A stretch of DNA of 64,000 nt, taken from Huntiella abstrusa. Its lineage: Eukaryota > Ascomycota > Sordariomycetes > Microascales > Ceratocystidaceae. Shown one piece after another: positions 42,478-52,823 of the stretch. Below the pieces are notes generated by a model. The model did not search any database. It worked only from the letters and a program-made list of their open reading frames with translations, and was not told the origin of the DNA. Made by a program: the position numbers and the translations under genes. The stretch spans positions 62,001-126,000 of the forward strand of contig JAJNMT010000214.1 in assembly GCA_025685495.1 (NCBI GenBank). Direction: 5' to 3'. Every line of letters begins with the position of its first letter. The first letter of the stretch is position 1.

Positions 42478-43971
42478 CTATATTTGTCTTCTCATCTCCA
42501 ACAAATCTCCAGTATTGAAAAGTTCACACTTGATTCTAGTCTGATCGATGCCCCGCTTTACCAAAACATCCCTCATGTCCAACATGAATGCCTCAGGTCC
42601 ACAGATGTAGTACTCAGTGCCACCATGATCCATGTGCAACTCGCTGTCGCTCAGAACGCCCATGTCAACACGCCCTTTGTAGTCGTAGTCCGTGCCCGCA
42701 ACATCACCGGGAGGTGGATTAGTCTTGAAAATGATTGGCTGGAAGTTGCTACGTAAATGTGACACACTGCGAATGTAGATTTCGAATGCCGAGTCACCGC
42801 GGGAGCCGTGAATCCAGGTAATACTGCGTCCGACGGGTGCGTCACCAGCTGATGTCACACTGGTAGAGCCGGAGCTAGCAGCACTATGTTGACTCGTGGG
42901 ACTCTCGGGGCGTGAAAGGGTGCGTGGGCCGTTGCTAGAAGTTGGAGCCGACAAATGATATGTGTGAGTAGCGGCAGGACCGGCAACGCCTGTGATTAAC
43001 GGATTTGATGGCGGCTCGGGGTATGACTTGGTCGAGGCAGCGCGGGAAGAAGGCACGTGGGGAATATGTGAAAGAGTGGCGTTGAGAATAGAGAGCATGG
43101 GAGAAACACCGATGCCCGCAGATATCAAAACAAGAGGGACGGTGGAGCCGACGTTGTCATTACCGACATCGAGGAAAAACTCTCCAGCAGGGTGACTCAG
43201 TTTGACAATGTCACCAGGGTTCAAGTGGTCACATATCTCACTGCTTACAAGACCCGGACCGGTTCTTGGATCAACCTCACGTTTGAGTGTGATGCGGTAA
43301 TAATCAGGCCGGGGTCTCTCAGATAAGGAATATTGCCGAGTCTGAACACTGGCGGCGCGTGTGGCTGTAGCAGAGATAGGAATTTGTAAGGAAACGTATT
43401 GTCCGGGAAGAAACGATGGAAGAGGTAGTTGACCGTCGGCGGGCACGAGGTACAAAGAGAAGATGTCTGAATTGCGAGTCTCTTGAACTTTGCGAGAGAT
43501 CTTGAAGTCGCGGAAGCCCTTCCAAGGACCGAAGCTGCGATAGAGTTGTGCTTCGCGACCTGACAACATCCGGGCTAATACACCATAGGCGGCAGCCCAG
43601 GCCGTCTCAACATCCTTTGTGAACACATTCCGGCCCAGAACAGCGGCGAATGCCCGTAGCAAGTAGGTCCCAACAATGTCGTAGTCCTGAGGCTTGATAT
43701 CCAACGACACATGTTTTTGGCAGACTCTCTCCATTACAGGAGACAAATCAGAGATACTGTTGATATGTTCAGCGAAAGCAAGAATGAGACTAGTAAGGGC
43801 CCTAGGTTGACGACCAGTAGCTTGATTAGCCGAGTTGAAGATAGGGCTGAGCTCCGGATGAGCAGTCAACATGTCGCGGTAAAATATCGTCGTGATGCGT
43901 TCACCGTGGGCCCTGAGAAGAGGGATTGTGGACTTCACCACGGCGGCTTGTGCGGGGGTCAAATATGACAT
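42478..43971 (-). CDS. YHB1: Flavohemoglobin (nitric oxide dioxygenase) with an extra linker, 497 aa
   Basis: Single exon. It detoxifies NO to nitrate using O2 and NAD(P)H. The globin domain (about residues 1-150) has Tyr B10 in FYRDML (Tyr31) and the proximal histidine in CQKHVSLDI (His87). The ferredoxin-reductase part has the FAD motif RQYSLS, the NAD-binding GIGVSPM and CGPEAFM near the end. Between GIGVSPMLSILNATL and ITWIHGSRG there is an insertion of about 80 Ser/Thr/Pro/Ala-rich residues absent from ordinary flavohemoglobins, explaining the length (usual ~400-440). The start MSYLTPAQ matches the normal globin start. An upstream in-frame ATG at 44052 would add 27 residues, largely hydrophobic (MPWIFTVLVVYPFSILFVV), and cannot be excluded as a targeting form. 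Confidence 0.93.
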   Translation of the reverse strand: MSYLTPAQAAVVKSTIPLLRAHGERITTIFYRDMLTAHPELSPIFNSANQATGRQPRALTSLILAFAEHINSISDLSPVMERVCQKHVSLDIKPQDYDIVGTYLLRAFAAVLGRNVFTKDVETAWAAAYGVLARMLSGREAQLYRSFGPWKGFRDFKISRKVQETRNSDIFSLYLVPADGQLPLPSFLPGQYVSLQIPISATATRAASVQTRQYSLSERPRPDYYRITLKREVDPRTGPGLVSSEICDHLNPGDIVKLSHPAGEFFLDVGNDNVGSTVPLVLISAGIGVSPMLSILNATLSHIPHVPSSRAASTKSYPEPPSNPLITGVAGPAATHTYHLSAPTSSNGPRTLSRPESPTSQHSAASSGSTSVTSAGDAPVGRSITWIHGSRGDSAFEIYIRSVSHLRSNFQPIIFKTNPPPGDVAGTDYDYKGRVDMGVLSDSELHMDHGGTEYYICGPEAFMLDMRDVLVKRGIDQTRIKCELFNTGDLLEMRRQI

Positions 43972-45324
43972 GATTGTGATGGTCGATTCGATGGATACAA
44001 CAAAAAGAATAGAGAAAGGATAGACGACCAAGACAGTGAATATCCAAGGCATAGAAGTCTAAAAGTCCGAGGGGATGTTGCCTTTTATGCCCAAAGACGG
44101 TGACAACGGAAATTACCCGAAGCGGAAATCTGATAACATGATGCACGAACCACAGTTGTCCCTTTTTTTCCCATTTTCTAGACTTTATTTCTAGATTTGA
44201 CAAGTTTAGTCGATGCCTTAGGATTCTCATTCCACGCCTTTTCAGTGTTTGGGAAAATGACACGATTATGACCCCGTGGCGGGGCGGTGACGCTGCACGG
44301 AGATAATACGTGAATACAACGTGGATGCATAAAATGACGCTAACTTGGCCCGGGACAGTGATCCTGCTATCCGGTACTAATGCTTCCGCTCGGCAAAGGG
44401 AGGGGTCATAGAGCCAATCAGACCGTGTGCTATGGTAATGCCGGAAGATTTCTGTCTTGGTTTCTTGTTTTCCAATGTAACGGCATGAGGAAAAAGATGT
44501 GCCGTGAAGACAACCCACAGACGATTTGTCGGGAAAAAAACGATGAGAAAACTTGACCTTATCATGGGAGACTCATTGGGAAATGTACAACAAAGCAAAT
44601 CAAACATGGTCGACACTGCAAAATCCACAATTGCATTCAACTATCACTAATATATTCTCTAGGGTCCCTTGCAAATGGCATGATCAAGTGAATAAAAGGC
44701 ACGACAAAATCGTTCTAGAATGCGCGCATGAGCTTTCGGTAGTTTTGCGTTTTCGCGTGGTTCGTCGTTGTCTTTGCTGTCTTTACCAGGGCTAACCTCA
44801 TTTGGTAATTCCTCATCGTACGTTTTTTCCCCACAAAAACTCTTCACGCCGGAACAACCGACCGGTTTTACTAAACAGTCACGAGGACTGGTTTTAAGTC
44901 GGTGAGTTGAGTACACGCTTTGTTGACTGAGTTGTGAGGCTGAATGAGTCTGTCATGGGCACATGCTGCTGCGGGATATGGCAGTGGCGATCCGTGGGTC
45001 AAAAGCTTGGATAGGGGAACCGCAGAATGGCGCTTGTTTGAATATCAGATGCGCTTTCGTAGGGTTAGGGTCAGAAAATATCATGACCTCGTGGTTTTGG
45101 TGTAGCTGGAGTAAGTAACACTAGTCGGGGTGCTTGCATCGCGTCCTAGTGTAGCCATTCTGTTGTAACATTACTGTTATGATTGAGTGATTGAGTGATT
45201 GGATCAGGAGATTTCTATCTGGTTGTCGTCATTCAATTACTTTGTAGACCGTGTTTTATTCACGCATTCTTCTTGGCATCCAAATATCGTCGCATTTTTC
45301 CTGTTTCTGTAGTCAATCTGCACC
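43972..45324. other. Intergenic between flavohemoglobin and the reductase gene
   Basis: 1.35 kb between divergent genes. It must contain both promoters. No repeat or RNA gene could be identified. Confidence 0.4.
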
Positions 45325-46365
45325 ATGACATCTAGAATTCAATCCCTCCAGGTACTTTCGGAGTCATGGTTCCCGCCCATCTACGACAATTGGATCCTAA
45401 TCCAGCGCGTCTTTTCCATCGCATACCCCGTGGTATGTCACATCAGAGTAACCCTTGATTTCCAAAATGCGCCCGACTAACCCTTTTTCTTCACGACTTA
45501 TAGATGGGCCTCATGCAGTTCGGAATAAGCTGGTACGGCATGGGAAAGACCAGCGTAAAGAGTCGTCTGAACGTTCCTGGCCGAGTCGGATGGCTTGTCA
45601 TGGAGGTTCCCGGTTTCACTACATTACTGTACACCATGTATAGTCTCTCGGAACGCTTGGAGATTGAGAGTTTACCGTGGCAAAACAAGGTGCTTGCTGC
45701 GTTGTTTGTAAGTAACGGACAACTTCCGGGTGATCCACTTTTTGTCCTTTGACATAAATTCCGTGCTGACTTAGTAGACTATGCACTATCTATATAGAGC
45801 AATCATATTTCCTCTTATTGCTCCTAGTATGTCCCCGCTGCACTTTGGCATCCTGATAAATGGCTTTGCCTTTCAGGTGTGTAATGGGATATCTCTGGGT
45901 GGCTGGCTGGGTGGTTACGGTCCTGTCACGGACTCCGACTGGTCCGCCAAACCTGCTCATATCATATTTTTCACCGCCGGAGTAGCCGTGTTTTACCTTG
46001 GTCTCATGGGGAATTTCTACCACGACGAAGAGCTCCGTGAGATTCGCCGTGTTGAACAAAGACGGCAGCAACGGGTAGCCCAATCCACAAAGACCCAAAC
46101 GCCTGTTTCCGTGCAGAAACATTACCGTGTACCCGAAGGTCTCCTGTTCAAGAAGATTTTGTACCCACATTATCTATGCGAGTGGATCGAGTGGCTGGGG
46201 TTCTGGATGGCTACTGGGTTCGCATGTGCACCGGCACGCATCTTTCTAGTGAACGAGGTCTTTACCATGTGGCCGCGGGCGTATAATGGGAGGGCCTGGT
46301 ATATCGAGAATTTTGGAGAGGAGAAGATTCGGAACAAATGGACCGTGATTCCGGGTGTATGCTAA
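45325..46365 (+). CDS. 3-oxo-5-alpha-steroid 4-dehydrogenase-like membrane reductase, 299 aa
   Basis: Exons 45325..45432, 45504..45707 and 45778..46365, all phase 0. The protein belongs to the steroid 5-alpha-reductase family (SRD5A/DET2), NADPH-dependent enzymes of the ER membrane. Fungal members act on unknown sterol-like or lipid substrates. Evidence: several hydrophobic segments, YLYRAIIFPLIAPSMSPLHFGILINGFAFQVCNG, GGWLGGYGP, and the C-terminal part with KILYPHYLCEWIEWLGFWMATG, which corresponds to the conserved PHY..E...W.G signature. HDEELREIRR is the cofactor-proximal block. Length is about 40 residues above the mammalian enzyme because of a Gln/Arg-rich loop (RRQQRVAQSTKTQTP). Confidence 0.88.
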
Positions 46366-49324
46366 GTGGGAAGGGTGGGCCAGCTGCCAGGTGTCTAAAG
46401 TGTCTTATGTGCAGCAAGTTCTAGCATCACAAGCCTCCTGTCGTGAGTTTGGGTGTATTACGAAGTACTTGATGTTTTCTCTGTACATTGCACATATTCT
46501 CTCTAAGAACCGTTCATATCGAGTTGCTAGCCAATCCATTCATGATACAGTATGTTCTTTATCGGCGCAGGTGCCCACATGTGAAGAAATATTCATGAAG
46601 ATACACCATGTGATGACGACATCGGACACCCATAATGAAAATAGCCGACCCTACTTTTCCTTATCACCCCAGAGAATGAAAGCCATTGACGTGACACAAT
46701 ATCTAGATATATCTGGCAGTTGATAAAAGAGATCATTTTTTGACTGCATCCCTTATCAGGTGAATCCCAGAAACGGCTGTCTTAGTAATGTAGTCGAAAG
46801 TGACACATACCAAGATCAATTTCAGAGGCTCACAGTGCTGTGTTGCCTTTGGATTGAAACAAGGGGCTCAAGGTGGGCTTGTGATGGGGGACAATGTGGA
46901 AATGAAGACACCATACGCTTCATTTTGTGGGAAGACAGCAATACTTCGGAAAGTCGTCAGTGAAAGATGACACGAGAATGAGGCTCTCTGTCTCCTTGTG
47001 ATTGCGGGGACCTGCAGGAGAAATACCAGTATTTTAAATATAGTCATCAGCTTGTCATCTCGATATAACAACTGAATGTCTTGGCACGAATGATGAAATT
47101 AAGCCCCAAAATCACAATCTTTCGGATTGCTACACCATTTTGAGCCCGCGATCCGGTAATTCTTTGTGTGACACTAACGGGACGAACAAGTAGAAGAAGC
47201 CCGGAAGGAACACGCATACAGAAAAAAAAACATGTACACATTTCCTGTACGAGTATTTCAAATCTGGGTCTTCTCTGTGTAAGCGACTACCGTGTTTGCG
47301 GCGAAAAGGAGAAAAAATAAGCACAAAAACAATGTACGGGCAAACTGTATGGGGAAATGAGACGGGTTCATAGAATCAGCATCTTGTATCAGGTAAATTG
47401 AAAACGCGTTACACAAGGGTTTCTAGGAACCACCATCACAGTGGGGGTTGGGAAAATCAGGAACAAGCGTGGACTCGGAAGAATCCTAGCGTTCAAAGTT
47501 TATTTCGACGATCAAGTGATGAGAGTCAGAACTATCCGACTTAATGTGAGTCTTGTGTGCAATACTACTTGATCCTGAGTAGACACAAAAGGCGTAGAAG
47601 AAATGGAAGGCGGGGTTTTGAATTCACCCAGGAGAGTCTGTTGAACCAATGCGCTGCCCACGGGATTTTTGTTCGTCTTGTTTGTTACACAAGGGGGAAG
47701 GGTTTGCTACCGAACAAGGGTCGGTGAACACGCAAGCAACTTAGAACAGACTACATTTGAATGTCAGGTTTACGATTTCGTATGGCATTGCATATCATGT
47801 ATATATGCGAGAGCCCCCAAATTTGATGGGTTATCACATTGGAGTGCTAACCTCGTGGGTGACCAAGTAACTCATGATTTTGACATCACCCACATTTGAT
47901 TCTGTCTAGATTGGTGGTCACCAGCCAGGCACTTTTAGGCCAATAGGCTATCCTGGGTTGTCTCTGTTTTTTGTACTTCTTGATGCACTTTCTATAGTTC
48001 GCACTCCCTGGAACTTACATTGTACAAGCCTCGACTTGACCGTTCTCCCACCAACAGGCCCCGCGGCTTCGTTTCTACCGACAAACCTGTCTCGTCTCGT
48101 CTCGGGCCAATTCCTCGTCACGAACTGCTCCGCCTCGTATACGAGTTCGGGGTTAATTCTGAGTAATCACGTAAAGATCATGGATATTACAATATAAAAA
48201 TCCTCCGGTGAGTTTTTTGATACACGTATTTTCGGTACTAGCAGCCACATTGGTTTCTGTAAACACAGCTCAGCCTTAGCTTTGCATTTCACAAGGAAGA
48301 AGGGGGTGTCTATTCGGCAGAAGGACTCGTAGGCACGGTTCCGTATTCAGCGACATAATTCCGTTCTTTTGCCACAATGTCTGGTTGGTTGATGGATAAG
48401 GACTTACAGCCACGAACTTCCTTATCAGGGAGACGAGCTTGGTCCGCCGCAAAACGCCGACTTTTTGACAATGACCAGTTTTGATATGAAATTGTCTGAT
48501 CGGTGTCGTCTTTCACTAGAGTGATATGTTGGTATCCGGACAGTGAGTCTATAAGCTGCATAATTATACATGAATTGAACACCAATGTATTGGCGTTCTT
48601 TGGTGCCTTCTATACACATGATGTATAAACTACACCCCGTGTATTGAACAATGACAATACACAACCAAAAGTCGGCCTCAACAATCCCGGTGTCTTGTAC
48701 TTACGTAGACCATCTAGCTGACCAGCCAAGACACCGAAAGGCTTTCCCCTCCTGCCAAGCACCGCCATTTCTTGTTTTTCCCTCATCCAGCTCGCGTACG
48801 AAACACGCAGCCAACCCACCGTGAAAGTGGGTGCCCCACAGCTTCCACGAAGAAATGAAAGAAGAACCTCCGGGCTGGCTACAAGCGCCATGTCCCATTT
48901 TGGTGACGACGCCTGTCATGGATATGCATCGGGCTGGGCACATGGCGCGGCCCCGTCGGAACTATAAGACGGTGCACATGTGCCAGTGATTCCCGTTTTC
49001 TTTTCTGCTCTTGTTTGCTTCACCAGGCTTTGCATTGTTTCTTTACATTGAGATCTACAATACTCGTCCATACTGCCTTTGTCAGCCCACGCTCGTTATC
49101 CGGCTTCACATCCGGCTCGTTCTTCTTGATCTTTCTTCCACCTATCAGTTGCATACCTCTTGGGTGCCTCTGATCTTGATCTGTATTGTTTTTTAATCGG
49201 AATCTGCTTTTTCATCTTGGTTTCCTTCAAATCGAATCGGCGTTTTAATCACTCTTTACCACCGACAACTTACAAACTAATAATCACTTACTTACACCGC
49301 TAACCCCGTGTTTCTTGGCCAACC
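46366..49324. other. Large intergenic region, nothing recognised
   Basis: Nearly 3 kb. Short frames on both strands show no family resemblance and no repeat shared with the accessory islands was noticed. The last ~260 bp are pyrimidine-rich and lead into the multicopper oxidase start. Confidence 0.45.
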
Positions 49325-51932
49325 ATGAAGTCTGTTTTCAGAACCATTCTTTTGGCGGCCGCCACTGCCGAGGCCATTGATTGGATCAGTCCGGAGTTCC
49401 GTTGGCTGTATACGCAGCCTCTTCCGATCCCAGCTGTGAAGCAGGAGAAGTGGTGAGTTGCATACGCCACAGGCCACACTGCAGCTGGGCCAAAATACTG
49501 CTGCAGAGCCTCCACTAACCAGGATTCCACATAGGTCGGAAACTCCGTTTTACCACAACCAGACTGGTAAACCCATCAAGTACTACGAGATGGAGACAGT
49601 TGAGTTTGAGCAGCAGATTTACCCTACGCTGCCTAAGACAAAGATGCGTGGCTACGACGGCATGTTTCCGGGTCCGACTTTCATCGAGAACCGGGGCGTC
49701 GAAAGTGTGCATCGCATTACCAATAACTTGTCCAACAACATTAGCACCCATCTTCACGGTTCAGCCACTGTCAGTAAAGCCCAGTTCCTCTATTTATAAC
49801 ACGAGATCTTGAGCAACTAGCTAACTCCGTTATGTCCTACAGCGTGCCCCTTGGGATGGATGGGCGGACGACTGCAGTATGCCCGGCCAATACAAGGACT
49901 ACTACTACCCAAACATGCAAAAGTAAGCCTCAGCCTTCCCGCTGTCCGATCCACTAAATTAACACGGTTTCTTTTCTCTTTTTAGCGCACGCACTCAATG
50001 GTAAGCCCAATATCTTCATCCCATCTTGATATTGGAAGACGCGTCCTTCCTCCAGCGGTCTGCTGTGTCACCACATTCCAAAGACCCCGGCATAAGTACC
50101 AGGCTACGTCACGGATCTGGTCAATAATGTCTTTTTATAACATGTTTGTACCAACGCCGCATTGGGAAACATGCATAAAAACACGCATCAGAATATGCAT
50201 CAGCACCCTGAATGTTCCGCGGGCGTTCTTTTTGTCGTGTAACTTGGCTAACAGGGTGTTTATCTTTTGCTTAGGTACCACGATCACGCTGTTCATCTGA
50301 CGACCGAGAACGTCTATCTGGGTCTTGCCGGTCTCCACATCCTGCAGGATGAAGAGGAACAGGGGTTGAACCTTCCTGGTCCTTACGGTGTCTATGACAT
50401 CCCCCTGGTCCTGACTTCTCGCCAGTACGACTCTAACGGACAGATTGTCTTCCCCTCCGGCGAACGTGATTCTATCCCCGGTGATGTCATCCACGTCAAT
50501 GGTTTCCCATGGCCTTACTTCAAGGTTGAGCCGCGCAAGTATCGTTTCCGCATCCTCAACGGTGCTGTGACTCGTAACTTCCTGCTTCACTTTGATCAAT
50601 CGGCTGTCAACAGCCCGCGTGTTGACTTCCAGGTTATCGCATCTGATAGCGGCTTGTACCAGGCGCCTGTGTGGACCGATCAGATCTATGTTTCCAACGG
50701 CGAGCGTTACGAGGTTGTCATCGACTTTACCAACTATGCTGGAAAGAACATTACCCTGAGCAACACCCGTGGTCAGGCTGGTGAGAGTAAGTTTCTCCTT
50801 TGAATCACCGTGATATGGACAACATGAGTCTAACTAGTGTACAGCCGACTTCCTTCACACTGACAAGGTCATGCGTTTCATCGTCGGTCGCTCTACCACA
50901 TCGCAGGATACCTCGACTGTTCCCGACACCCTCAGCACTGTCAACTGGCCATCTTCAAACTCTGTCCGTGAGCGCAGCTTCACTTTCGCCAAGACCAACG
51001 ACATTTGGACCATCAACGGTGTGTCGTGGGATGATGTCCAATCCCGTATCCTCGCTGATCCCGTCCGTGGCTCTGTTGAAACTTGGGACTTAATCAATGA
51101 CTCTGACGAGGTGCACCCTGTTCACGTCCACTTGGTTGACTTCCAGATTCTTTCTCGCACAGGCGGTCGGAACACTGTCTATGCTTATGAGTCTGCCGGT
51201 CTCAAGGATGTTGTTTGGCTGAGCCCCAGCGAGACCATCAAGGTTCGCGCTTACTTCGGTCCTTACCCTGGAGTCTACATGTTCCATTGCCACAACCTTG
51301 CTCACGAGGATCACTCCATGATGGCCGCCTTCAACGTCACCGCCATTCTCGAGGACAACGGATACCATGACTTGGCTTTCTGTGATCCCACTGATGCTGA
51401 ATGGGCCCCACAGTGGTGGGCTGACAGTGCCTATGCGTACGAGAGCATCGAGGGCCGCATCCATGACATGACCGACCGCACCCCATACTACCTCTACGAC
51501 GCCCAAACCGGCACTGAAGAAGGCGGCAACAACGACGGCGGCGACGACAGCAACCACAACGGCGGCCGCGATACTTCATCGCCCAGCCGACCCACCAGCA
51601 CTGGCAGGGACCAAACCCAGACTGAGCAACCCACCGTCACCAAGAGCCCCAGCTGGAGCAGCCAAAACGGCAATAACGGGTGGAAGACGCAGACCAAGAC
51701 TAGCTCTCGGGCGTCTCGGGTGAGTAAGAGAAGTTCTACTCCATGGAGTACCCCGACTAATTGGTTCGGTCCTCATGTGCCTAGTTCCATTAAGCACTTT
51801 CCGCCTATGATGACGGCGGTGAGACATACGCCGACTTTTGCTCGGGCTAAGACTAGTGCTACGCCGACTTGCACGACGGCGACGAAGCCTATCTTTGGTC
51901 CGTTCTTTCGTAGTGGGGGGCGGGTAGTTTAA
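49325..51932 (+). CDS. Secreted bilirubin-oxidase-like multicopper oxidase, 685 aa
   Basis: Exons 49325..49452, 49535..49769, 49843..49922, 49986..50000 (15 nt), 50275..50786 and 50845..51932, all in phase. It oxidises phenolic or tetrapyrrole substrates while reducing O2 to water. The signal peptide is MKSVFRTILLAAATAEA. All four copper motifs are present: HLHG (end of exon 2), WYHDHAVH (across the exon 4/5 junction), HPVHVHLVDF and HCHNLAHEDHSM with the type-1 ligands. WDGWADDCSMPGQYKDYYYPN, between motifs 1 and 2, is typical of bilirubin oxidases. The donor after HLHGSAT is GTCAGT, weaker than its neighbours. The last ~180 residues, after the catalytic fold, are Asn/Gly/Asp-, then Ser/Thr/Pro/Lys-rich and probably disordered, which is longer than usual. 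Confidence 0.9.
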
Positions 51933-52215
51933 GGGTTCTATTGGTGATGGTTCTATCGATGTAGTAGTGACGTTGATCCAACGGTTTTGTCTATATTCGG
52001 GGGTCGTGTTTATAGTTATGGTGGGGACCATTTTTGTCTATTTCATTTTGAGTTTGTTTATAGCTATTAATTCAACCATTGTTGTAAGGTTTTCTTTTTC
52101 ACTATAGACTAGCGAGTTGGTTGTGTCTCACTTCATCATTGGATATGTCAGTGACTATATGATCACTATAGCACGTTCTCATTTCAAGTATAATCTTGTT
52201 CGTGAATGATTGATG

Positions 52216-52490
52216 TAACGGTTAGAGAATTCAGTCACACAACAAAGTCGATAAACCCCATAATTTCTTCTCCCTCTATTCCTCTATCTAATGGTAGTTC
52301 CAGTCCTATGTATATGACATCAGAGGTTCCTGAACCTCCCTATTTGGACGCTCACCTCTGCGGGGTGAGTGTTCAATCAGCACTATCAAGCGGGTGTCTG
52401 AAGTCTATTGCCCGTTTGCTCAGCAAGCCGGTACCAAAGTATTGGACACAACAACGGGCGGGGACCCGTGACCCCGAATCTCTGACAGTA
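52216..52490 (+). repeat. Dispersed repeat R, copy 2
   Basis: Same orientation as 7215-7490. The 11-bp hairpin of copy 1 is degraded here (cccgtttgctcagcaagccgg). It lies directly against the truncated end of the HET C duplication unit, so insertion or rearrangement at this point probably removed most of the LINE relic. Confidence 0.55.
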
Positions 52491-52823
52491 ACCCTCTTCA
52501 CGTAAATCTGCTCCCCTGTGAGTGTAAGTATCTTGACTGTAGTCTCAGTAAGAGGCAACTGTCACATCCCCTATGTGCCGAGTGAAAGGTGTCTGAATAC
52601 AAGTAGCTTGATCCCAATATACTGAAACAAGGAACTACGCTGAATAACACTTGCAGCTTTATTGTTAACGACGGAAACCTGTGGCCGAGTACTGGGTATC
52701 CCTCGGTATTGCCCGGGCTCCGGCAGAGGATCTTCAGGCTCACTAGAAAGGCTCGGTGAAATGAATATTTGATATATTTACTTGACTAAAATCCCCACTG
52801 TACCCTCCCATACAAATGAAACC
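52491..52823 (-). repeat. 3' flank of HET C unit with a stub of the LINE relic
   Basis: 52823..52548 corresponds to the shared HET 3' flank of A and B. The - strand then reads TETTVKI, the same LINE start as in A and B, but homology ends within a few dozen bases where repeat R begins. Confidence 0.6.

Noticed and set aside
45062..45072. TTAGGG-type words (also near 7786, 18738, 36619) as telomeric or subtelomeric repeats
   Set aside because: They are single or double occurrences, not arrays, and at 7783 the word forms the end of a probable LTR.
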